Source: Molanna angustata (Eukaryota; Arthropoda; Insecta; Trichoptera; Molannidae). Taken from it: a stretch of 64,000 nucleotides of DNA. A program made the position numbers and the translations under genes. The notes beneath the pieces were generated by a model. The model worked only from the letters and a program-made list of their open reading frames with translations, did not search any database and was not told where the DNA came from. Shown here piece after piece: positions 51,262-60,814 of this stretch. The first letter of the stretch is position 1, and every line of letters begins with the position of its first letter. The DNA lies in assembly GCA_963576475.1 (NCBI GenBank), contig OY754981.1, positions 25,133,411 through 25,197,410 on the forward strand, in the 5' to 3' direction.

Positions 51262-51779
51262 GTGTCCCATGCGCACTCTTAGGTTTCCAAGTGCGCACTC
51301 TTAAGTACCTGTATATGTAAGAGTGCGCAAATGACATCGTTGCATTTGAATTATTTTTACATTTAAATGTTTATTTTTTTTATTTTTTTTATATGCAGAA
51401 ATGCTTATAAAAGATGGTAAAATATGAATAAAGAAAGTTAATTTTTGTAACAATATTTGTATTATTGTAATCGTAAATCATACCTTAAGTGCGCACTCTT
51501 GGAGCACCTTACCCTACAAGGCTGATAAAAGAGGAACGAAGAGTAGAGGTCAGCCAAGAAAAAGTTGGCACGATCACATAAATGGGATTTTGAAAGATGG
51601 TGATGTTAGAAGTAAGAATAATAGAAGAGCGTGTATGAGACGATGTATGGACGTGAATGAAGCGAGTAATGTATGTCAAGAGAGAGGAGTCTGGCGTTCG
51701 GTTCTCTCTGCCTACCCCAAATAGGGAAATGGCGTGATGGTATGGTATGGTATGGTATTGTGTGAGATATTAAATAAAT

Positions 51780-52575
51780 AAATAAATTTTAATTTTTAAA
51801 CCTTCTTGTGTGTGCGCTGAACAAACCCACTAAGTATCAATTCAATAACCACTTTTTTTTTTCAATTTTTTATTTTTGTAAGTAATCGAATAAATAAATA
51901 AATAAATTATAGTGCGCAAACCTTCTCCGGTATGAGCTGAACAAATTCCCAAAGTTTCATCGCAATCGGATGGTTGATTTGGGAGTCCATCGAAAACATA
52001 CATACAAATAAACAAACAAATAGAAGTCCATCCATTTTTATAAATATAGATATTTTATAATTTTCGGTGACATTCAGAAGAAAACTTTCCACGCTTATAT
52101 CTAATAAACTAGCTTTTTTGTTTTTTTTGTCTAGCTATAATGTTTCTCTTTTTTATCTGTTTGTTCGTTAGTTGTATCTTTTATAGTAATGCTTTTCTTT
52201 TTGTTTTCTTTTGTTAATATCTTCCACAATTTTTCTTTGTTGTGATCTTAGTTTCTGTAATGTAGTGGTAGGTACCTAAAACATAATTTAATTATAGTGG
52301 TACCTACATAAAAATATTGTGTGTTCCAATTTTAGATTAATATGATTTTGAATATGGGTATTGTCTTTTGTTTTAAGAAAATTATGTGAGCTTCTGTCAT
52401 AGAATATTGTAAACTGTTAACCTTGATAATAAAAAGATTGTTTTATAAATATATTTACTGTGAAGAACAAAACTGTATATTTTATAAAAATAATAAACAT
52501 TATAGTTTCTATTGTATCTTTTTATTTTCATATAGATTCTTCTTTTGATATTCCTTTTCTTATAGATTTGTAGGC
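51780..52575. other. AT-rich spacer with a diverged direct repeat
   Basis: The segments near 51800-51840 and 51912-51960 share an AAACCTTCT...GAGCTGAACAAA pattern. No exon seen. Confidence 0.4.
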
Positions 52576-52769
52576 CGATATTTAATGCAGGATGTGGCAC
52601 TTGTAATTGGCTGCCCAGTTTTGTAGTAGCTTGCCCTTATTTGATGGAACAACGATGTATAGTAACTTTTTAGCTGTAAGTGGTTCCTTAAAAAAAAAAA
52701 AATAAATAAATATAAAGAGCATTACAAAAATCAGTACGAAATATTTCATTCCTAAGCAGAAAAAAATAT

Positions 52770-52985
52770 TTTTGATTTCGCGACCAAGTGGGCTCGCACC
52801 CAAGTGTCCGTCGCGACCAAATGGACTCGCAACCAAGTGGGCTCGCACCCAAGTGTCCGTCGCACCCAAGTGTCCCGCAGCCAAATGTCCCCCGCAGCCA
52901 AGTGTCTCGCAGCCAAGTGTCCCGCACCCAAGTGTCCCGCACCCAAGTGGCCGCAGTCAAGTGTCCCATTCCGAAGCACGGCATG
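52770..52985. repeat. GC-rich minisatellite array, copy 2 (inverted)
   Basis: Complement of the array at 47520-47730 with nearly the same unit order, starting from the shared flank CGCGACCAAGTGGGCTCGCA. Units read as CACCCAAGTGTCCGTCG and variants. The left flank (GCATTACAAAAATCAG, GAAAAAAATATTTTTG) is the inverted counterpart of the right flank of copy 1. Confidence 0.9.
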
Positions 52986-53574
52986 TTAATAAGGGCCGTT
53001 ATTATAAACATCCGATAATCACCACGAAAAATGCACCGGCTAAACAATTTAATATGACGGGGAAGAAGGAATACGCCGCGAGTATGAAATTAAATATTTG
53101 TAAAATTTATAGATAGACAGATGAGCTCCTGCTGAAAAGTGAAATACACAAAATAAACAACGCTGCCGCCAAAAAGAATAATTTTATAAAAATATAAACG
53201 AGTATAGTGTCTCTGAAAAGGCAAATAGATATATTTAAATACTGTAAACTACTAGCACTAGAATACGATTTTCTAGTTGGGCAGCAGTAATTTACTTGTG
53301 TTTTCATTGTAAATATGGTGTGATAACAAGTAAATTACAAAAATAAATACAGGCATGGCAAAAATAATATATAATTGTGACACTCTCTCTCTGGACAGGT
53401 TTGAGCATAGAATAAAGATATAATATATATACTGTAATATATACTGTGTGGGTTTGAGAAGGTCTAACGCGACCACTTTCACGTTTTTTCTCAATAATTA
53501 TAACTTATTATGCCCGAAAAAAATAATGCCGAAAAACAATGATTTTTAATTTTTTTCCACAGCAACATTTCTGA

Positions 53575-54235
53575 AAGCAGCTAGCGCTCTTTGCGGGCGA
53601 GCAACAAAACTTGCAGCGAGCAGCTAGCACGCGCTATGGCATGCGCTATGGCACGCGCTATGGCACGCGTTCTCTTAGCATTCAACTCTGGTGGAAGACG
53701 GACGGCTTGTTGTGACGCCGTCATCGGTCGACTTGTGCTCCCGATGGCGGCCATATTTTCGACGACGCAGGAGGTCTGCGTGACAGGACACGTCACGCGC
53801 ATGCACGCTGCCGGTGCTACGGAGCCAAGATGAGGGCATCAACAGGGCAGAGGCGTAGAGGCAGGGCGCAGTGTTGGGCCACCGCAGCAGGGAGCGCGGC
53901 GGCTCGCACATTGTACCACGAGGGGCTTTCCGTGTCGTCTGGGGCGTCGGTTCGCCTCCGGTGAGGATCCCAGCTGGCCTGCCACCTCTGTTGAGATGCG
54001 CCTTCATAGCGTTGCCGTGTGGCACGGAGCCAGCCATGGGTGACTGTCTGGCAGAGGAGAATAGGAACTACGCCGAGTACGACAAGGACCTGCCAGCCTG
54101 ACGCAGAGGCTGGGCCCCGCCGGACTTTCAGCAACCACGTGGAAGACAGTGACATGCCTGGAGAAAGGATGTCGCTGTACCCTGGGGCTGCACCTTCTGG
54201 TCGGCGTCTCTTCGTGCTCGGTTGAGAGTTGGATT
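53575..54235. other. GC-rich island of unknown origin
   Basis: About 650 bp markedly richer in G+C than anything else in the window. It begins with a 12-bp tandem repeat CACGCGCTATGG (53628-53663, three units). Several open frames exist on both strands, none with a recognisable domain. One + frame has CAFIALPCGTEP and EENRNYAEYDKDLPA. The T-rich end (54240-54300) and following AATAAA (54338) would suit the 3' end of a retroposon. A promoter-type CpG island or a host exon cannot be excluded. Confidence 0.45.
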
Positions 54236-54439
54236 GTTATCGTTTTGTTTTGTTATTTGTACTCTGTTGTTGTTGTGTTTGTTTGTTTTTTTTTATTATT
54301 TAATTGCCATGGACCAACTATACTGATATTTTGAATAAATGCGCCGTACTACTACAATTTCATAGTATCACCATCATTTGTCTCCTTTTCTTCCTCACAT
54401 TGGCTTTGATGTTTCCTCGTGGTCGGAGAGAGGGCTCAT

Positions 54440-54680
54440 CAAACTCTATACATAATGTACTATCTATGTCACACAACTGTTCAAATGAACACCTCGGCAC
54501 AGGACTTCCTAGTGAGATGTTCATCGTACCCTAGTAATTACATATACTTATCAATAAATAACACTCATACACACACACATATATATGTACACACTCACTT
54601 AACTTCTAGCTCTAGTATGTAATCGTATTTTTTGTAACTTTCTTGTTGTATTGTTAATAATAAATAAATTAATTAAATAA
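54440..54680 (+). mobile_element. jockey/CR1-like LINE 3' tail
   Basis: Shares GAACACCTCGGCACAGGACT and GTGAGATGTTCATCGTACC with the tail of the decayed LINE at 26460-26510, and ends in an AATAAATAAATTAATTAAAT stretch. A CA-rich run lies at 54567-54595. No RT codons remain. Confidence 0.55.
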
Positions 54681-55258
54681 TTCAATTACACGCACAGATT
54701 ATACGATAGTATTTTGTAGTAATGCCGGTCCGCCCCGGCCATGGGTTTGCGAGAGAAACCCACCGTCCCTCGCGATTTAGTTGGCTGCGGGTTTGGGTAC
54801 TTACCCAAATTCTTTTTGATTTTTTTGTCTATGAGTCGTTTTTCATAGAGGAGGATGACGTTTTTTTCGCGGTTTTTTCACTTTCACTGGGTCACGTACT
54901 TTCAAATTCAATTATTTTCGTGCAGAAGATTTTAAAAAATAGTGAAGAAGAACGTATACAAAAACGGCAACAATAACCTTTTAAGAAAAAAAAGCGTTCT
55001 CTGCCGCCAGCATAATTTATTTTTTTATTGACTGTATCTAATAAATTACTGACTTAGACATTCTGGTGCAGCATATCTGGGTTTTTCCAAGGAATATAAA
55101 TATTCCAACAACCTGCTTTTTGAAAACCAGGTATATTATATATTTATATTTAGTTTTTTTGTATTTACTTGTTTTATTTTTTTATGAAAGGATATTTTAA
55201 CTCCTACATAATATAATAAAATAAATAAATATAAAATCTTTCTTTTCTATACCTATAA

Positions 55259-55428
55259 GGCTGCCTGTCCATTGATGCGGAGCGAGGCAGCGGAGCGGAG
55301 AAAGGGAGAAATATTAACCAATAGGATTGCATAAAATCTCCGCTTCGAGATTTTATGCAATCCTATTGGTTAATATTTCTCCGTTTCTCCGCTCCGCTGC
55401 CTCGCTCCGCATCAATGGACAGGCAGCC
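55259..55428. mobile_element. 170-bp palindromic MITE, TAA target duplication
   Basis: The arms GGCTGCCTGTCCATTGATGC ... and complement are about 83 bp with one or two mismatches around a tiny centre (CGCTTCG). Flanked by TAA (55256-55258 and 55429-55431). A 3-bp TWA-type duplication fits PIF/Harbinger elements. GC-rich ends contrast with the AT-rich host DNA. Confidence 0.85.
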
Positions 55429-55439
55429 TAATATTTCTT

Positions 55440-58005
55440 TCGATATGTGCAAGATTTCATATCATCTTGGAGTGTATTATATATGTATATGATGATTCGC
55501 AAAATGATTCTCATAAAATATTGTAATAATATGTAAGTAGTGACTGAGTTACTACATGATGTAACTTAGACACTAATTTATAGACTATTATAATGGTGGG
55601 CTACAATAATATTAGTCAGCATTCTCAGACAAATTCTTGTCTCCTTGACAAAAAGTATTAATTTACTTTGGTGAATTTCATAGTCAGAATTGTTTTGCCT
55701 GTCTTATGTATAAAGCATTTACTCATAAGCGCTAATTATAATCTAGTCCCAAAAATACTACTTTTAAGTTTTTTTTAAATATTATCAGAAATTTTTGATG
55801 AATGTTTGCATCATGAAGCTATAATACTGGTTTGCATAATATATTGATGATTAATGTTATTTTTTCTAAATATCTCATTCTTTATGTCAATTATATATTA
55901 TTTGTTTATGTAAAAGTATAAAAACTATAAGTACTATTAGATTCAACAGCAAAATAATATTATACTATCTACATAATTATGAAATTAATAATACCAAGTA
56001 ATTTATGTAATATTTCAATTTATTGGTTCTCCTTTTTTTATCCTCGCCATGACGATCAAGTATCCAATTTAAGGCCCAGCATCTTCATGTACCTCTGGAC
56101 ATTCATTTAGTCAATAGTTATTATTTCAAACATGATTACAAATGTGTATTTAGAATAAATTAAATAAAGCTTTTGATTGACAATTTACCTAAAATAACTT
56201 ATGTAATTCAAAACTTCAATCAACAGTGAAATGCTCATAAGTATTTTCACTACAAAGTTTCTTTACACTATTGGCTTAATTTTGATTCCCAGCAATTTTT
56301 GATTTTGTAATGTATTCAAATTTCCCTTTAGAAATTGTAGATACTAACTAGTTGAGGTCTACCCCCCCCCCAATAGTGTAACTTAAAAAAAAGTACTTAC
56401 CTATATCAGTCTTTCTCAAAGTGTGCGTTGGAGATATGGGGGGGCGTTGGCGTGGTGTAGGGGAGCGATAGTTGATTTGCAATTTCACTTATATTATATT
56501 TTAAATTTCACTAAAATTAAAATCTACCTACTACTTACTCAATATCGAATAATTAGTTTATATTTCTACCCTGTATGATACTGATGTTTTTGAGTAAAAT
56601 CAAACCTGATATCAACAAACTTGTTAAAAATCATCAAATTCATCCATCTCATTAGATTAGTTTTAAAACTAAAATTAATTACCTATATATCTATATTGTT
56701 TCTTTTAATTTGATAAAAATATTACATTCTTAATATTATAAAGTAGCGTTTTAATTGCTCTCACTGGTAAAAATTTCTAGTTGAGAATGTAAGTTTAAAC
56801 ACCAGAACCGACCCAATATAGCACACTATAACTAAATTAATTAAAGTAATGAAATTGTGGTTTTTAGATTTAAGGAGTGTATAAAAAATTAGGGGCGCTG
56901 AAAAATAATTGATTTTCAATGGGGACGGTAAAAGAAATAACTTTGATAATCTCTGACCTATATATAAAAGTATCAGATTAAAAAAATCATCGAAATACTT
57001 TTTTTCGTTTTCCTATAAATTATATTTTAATATCAAGCTAACTATTTTTATCTTTCTGATACCCAATTTAATATTCCTTTCAATCCAATAAATTTTCCTT
57101 GTGAGTGATTTATCTTATACCCCCATGGATTTATCATATATTATCCTCTTTTGTCAGTATAGCTGAATATTTCATAGATTGATTTTATGTAACAGTACAC
57201 CATAAATCAATAATTTCGAATAAAAAAAAATAATAAAAATAAAACAAAATCTTTTGAGTTTCCACAGTATTTTATTTACTTGCAATAAAAATATTTACAA
57301 ATAACACAAAAGTACAAGAAAATAAAACATGTAGATATTAATATTTTTGCATTCATAAAAAACTTTACATAAGTAACAACATTATAATAATTTATATAGA
57401 ATACTTTTCTTAAAAATATAATTTTGTGTGAACCTTAAAACAATTGAATCAATATAACATCTTATCTATACATTTATGATAAACATGTATTTGACGAAAT
57501 AGTTAACAACTAAATAATATCTTATTTGAGAAGTGATTTATTAAAAAATGGATTCAATATTATTTGATAATATTTCAGGTAGGTAATACGTAGATTTGCC
57601 CATGTAAGTAGTATTGTCAAGATAATTTGTGGCATCAAATAACCTCAAAATGGAAAATATTTCCCAGATGCATACCTTTTATTTATTTATAAACAGGAAA
57701 TATATCATTTCATTATTTTGATGTTATATGAAGAAATAAATCACTTTCAAAAAATAATAATAATATATTGATTGTAGGATGATGTATTTTATTTTTAAGA
57801 AACACAAAATTTGTTTTAATCGAAGGAATAAAATATTTTTTAATACTTTTAAAATAAACACTAATGTCAACCAATGCAGTCAATAGAAAATTGAAATAAC
57901 AAGTTGATGGAAGTGAAATACTTAAACAGAGTTATTTAAATTGTTAATACAGTTCCTAAATGAATAAAATATTCAAAAGTGCTTAACCAGTTTCTAGTAT
58001 TTTAT
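55440..58005. other. AT-rich spacer
   Basis: No exon or RNA gene recognised. A C-run (56362-56370) and a G-rich spot (56436-56465) are the only compositional breaks. Confidence 0.4.
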
Positions 58006-58009
58006 TTTA

Positions 58010-58965
58010 TATTACTTCTCAGGCAACTAACAGGTAAAGTCTGATTTTTTTTAAAGTGCCAATTCTATACATAAACAAAAAAAATGCATAGTATTTACGC
58101 ATGTAAATGTATTAGTAGACTCGTGGTTGCTGATTGGTTTACACCATTTGGTGTCCTTAACAACAAACATCAACAAACCCGACAGTACATATCTATCTCT
58201 CGAAGTGACCATGTGTTCTAAATTAAGAATTTATTTTTTTATTTCTAACTTATGTATTTTATTTTTTGTTTAATATCGATATATAATTATTATTATAAAC
58301 ATGTGTTATCACCGTCTTAGTATAGAATAAGTGTCCATTATTTATTTGTATTAGTTACATAGATATATTATTTATGTATGTGTATTTGCCTCATTGAACT
58401 ATTATGTAAATATTTTGTATAACATAATTTATTATTTTGTAAAATAATATGTAACTGTTTATTATTATAAGGATTAATTACTTCATAATGTATTCTTTTA
58501 TTTTCCTAATAAAAAGTATCAAATAAATATTTTGTTTAAATATTACTTTCCCAGTAGATGCCCATTAACATTTGCAGAAAAAAACTAATAATATAGACTC
58601 ATTAAAGCCGCATGGTACCGGGAGTAAGAATAGGTATGAAAAGATTTGAAGGTTTTGAAGATATATGCATGTGAAAGTTACAACCGTTTTATATCATGAA
58701 ATGATAAAAAAAATCCCATAATATTTTTTTCTTTTACACCATGGTCACCCTATGAGCTTTGGCACTCTTAAAAAAATCAGACTTTACTATGTGAAATATT
58801 AATTTGACACTTACTCAATAACAAGTTGCCACATTCTGGAGACTTACGATATTAACGTATCGTCTTACAGATCCAGACTGAAAACAGTTAAAAATTATGT
58901 CTCCAATGGGAATCGACCCCTGAACCTTTGGAACAGCAGTCAGATACCTAACCAACTGAGCCACT
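58010..58965 (-). mobile_element. SINE A, split by a TA-flanked element
   Basis: The - strand SINE A tail (58010-58036) and its body plus head (58787-58965: TGTGGCAACTTGTTATTGAG, CAGTCTGGATCTGTAAGACG, GGTTCAGGGGTCGATTCCC-like) are separated by the insertion at 58037-58784. Removing the insert and one TA restores the order seen in uninterrupted copies (GTTAG...TACTATGT). Confidence 0.85.
58037..58784. mobile_element. 748-bp TA-flanked inverted-repeat element
   Basis: The termini AAGTCTGATTTTTTTTAAAG and CTTAAAAAAATCAGACTT form about 26-bp inverted repeats extending to GTGCCAA / TTGGCAC. TA flanks at 58035-58036 and 58785-58786. The interior is AT-rich without a transposase frame. Tc1/mariner-like by the TA criterion only. 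Confidence 0.82.
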
Positions 58966-58999
58966 GATTGTATTGCCGAATCTGGCTAAAGTTTCAGAT

Positions 59000-60470
59000 T
59001 ATAGTCAATCGCATTGTCATTTTGTCATTTCAATTAAAAATTAATCAGTGACACCAGCCATGTTTAACAGGACAAACATTAGATTAAAAAAAGACAAGGA
59101 TTCATGCGTAGTATTATGAAAATCGTCTGATAAGTAGAAATCTATTCAAAAATAGTAATTAATTAATAAGAATAAATCCATAGAATTATAATAGTATAGA
59201 ATACTCTTTAGCCTGCAGTAAATGAGACTGCTTTATGTTGACTAATTTGGTCAACATTTTGCTACGAGCATTCAGTAATCATTTGGCCGTCTGCGTGATA
59301 CGTTCCCCAAATAGGGTACTTTTTAACTGCTTGCAAAAAAACTTACGGAATAGTTAGCAAAATTACTTGCAAAATTATAGCAGAGTCATACATATATTGA
59401 CACGAGCCGGCCAATAAAACGGAGGTATTGTATAGGAATGAGTATTTTATAGTTTTATTATTATTCTATGAATAAATCACAGATTTTAAAATATAACTCT
59501 TATAAAAAACAAATCAATAACATTTTTATCTGTAGACAAATGGAATGTATAAAACAAGGAAATACAATTATTTATTCATTTCAAATAAAATCTCTGATGT
59601 AGATCTGAAAAATAAAGATACAATTCTGAATGTATTCTCAACATATTTTCTCTTGACATAAGCATGTTAATTCACAATATGATGTATCACGGGAAAGGTT
59701 AAGAGTTATATAGTAAATCATTGATAGAATTATAACTTAATACTATCATAATTAAGAGAAATTTATATAGACTGTAGTGTTTATGCAATGATGAGTATAT
59801 AAAAATAAGGCAATTTATTTTGTACCACTAAAGTTAATATAGTTCTTTGTATATACTTACATAAAATTGATCTCTTAAAATAAATAACATAATATTGATT
59901 TCAACTCTTTAAATTTACCAACACATATAAATACTTTTTTTACATTGAAATATTAAAATTTAATTTAAGTAGTATAAATACTCCACATTGTAGTGTAAAT
60001 TGACACTTAAGTTCTTATTTCAATGAGTTATGATTGTTAGCATACTAAAAATCAAATACTTTTTTTTTATAAATTAGAAACGTATCACGATTAGTTAATG
60101 CTCATAGAGATCAAAATAAGTCTATGGTCTAAATGAGTCAATGAGTGGCATATAATATAGTATTAATCGACAATTTCTGATAGAACTTCATATAATCTTT
60201 AAATTTAAAACATACAATTTTTTTACGATTCAACTAAGAACTTAAATTTCTAATTACACATGAAATGTTTACATTTGACATATTCAATATATTTCTCTCG
60301 CGGAACTTGTACATTACTTAAATCTAAGATAAAATATATTTTTATTCTATGACTAGGTGGCATGGTCCTGCTTTTTTTCAGCATGTGATGTGACAATACA
60401 CAAGTTCAAAAACCAGAAAAATTGGTCTTTTCTAAAACATTTTACTGATCATATTTGAAACAGCAAACAC
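59000..60470. other. AT-rich spacer
   Basis: Nothing coding or repetitive that I can support. Confidence 0.4.
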
Positions 60471-60480
60471 CTTATTACAA

Positions 60481-60804
60481 ATGTTCCCTGTAAGGTGAGC
60501 GCGTGTGCGCGCGTACAACTACTTAAAATGTCTCCGCACACATGTTTTACCCTCCGCACTGTCAATATATAAGAAAGTTTCCATTGCCAGATTTTAGTTA
60601 TCTTTTTTATTTATTTCAAAAATTATCTTTGTTAATGTTGTTATTATATAAAATCACTGTGATTAATAAATACCCTAAAAATATACATTTTAATGAAAAA
60701 TTGTATGTGTGTTTATGGGGGGGGGGGGGTGTAAATTTATCACAGCCACTGCACAGACGCGTTGAAGATCCGCACACACAATAGAAAAATTAGAGGGAAC
60801 GTTG
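60481..60804. mobile_element. 324-bp hAT-like MITE
   Basis: The ends ATGTTCCCTGTAA and TTAGAGGGAACGTTG are imperfect inverted repeats. The 10-mer CTTATTACAA flanks both sides (60471-60480 and 60805-60814), of which 8 bp may be the true target duplication. The subterminal regions are GC-rich (GCGCGTGTGCGCGCG). It contains a G-run at 60718-60730. Confidence 0.75.
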
Positions 60805-60814
60805 CTTATTACAA

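Larger units (their letters stand above)
50155..51514 (+). mobile_element. internally deleted pogo/Tigger-like transposon (1360 bp)
   Basis: Terminal inverted repeats GGGTAGAGTGCTCTAAGAGT and complement of GGGTAAGGTGCTCCAAGAGT, flanked by TA (50153-50154 and 51515-51516). It encodes remnants of a pogo-family transposase: a Psq/CENP-B-like helix-turn-helix and a C-terminal zinc finger, with the central DDE catalytic domain missing. The motif TAAGAGTGCGCA or its complement recurs at least eight times in subterminal positions (for example 50166, 50187, 50526, 50553, 51271, 51292, 51317 and 51488). Non-autonomous by itself. Confidence 0.88.
49957..51770 (+). mobile_element. LINE 3' end interrupted by a pogo-like transposon
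   Basis: RT C-terminal codons at 49958-50152 (EMRSLRRMCGKTMYDRIRNE ... ALRWFGHIERMSDDRLTKKV) resume in the same frame at 51515 (KADKRGTKSRGQPRKSWHDH ... VCQERGVWRSVLSAYP, stop). The 1360-bp transposon between them, plus one extra TA, exactly accounts for the break. The 3' end is a GGTAT(GGTAT)n run at about 51740-51765, the tail type of this LINE family. The LINE predates the DNA transposon. Confidence 0.88.

Noticed and set aside
51740..51765. GGTAT microsatellite as an independent repeat
   Set aside because: It is the regular 3' tail of the LINE fragment ending there.
53675..54155. Overlapping frames of 112-120 codons on the - strand
   Set aside because: GC-rich DNA has few stops. Several phases are open at once and none shows a domain. 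Kept only as an unexplained island.
54722..54976. 84-codon + frame near GC-rich island
   Set aside because: No domain or splice context. The first part is rich in G+C and the rest is an AT-driven hydrophobic run.
60490..60530. GCGCGTGTGCGCGCG as a regulatory site
   Set aside because: It is the subterminal region of the MITE at 60481-60804 and needs no separate explanation.
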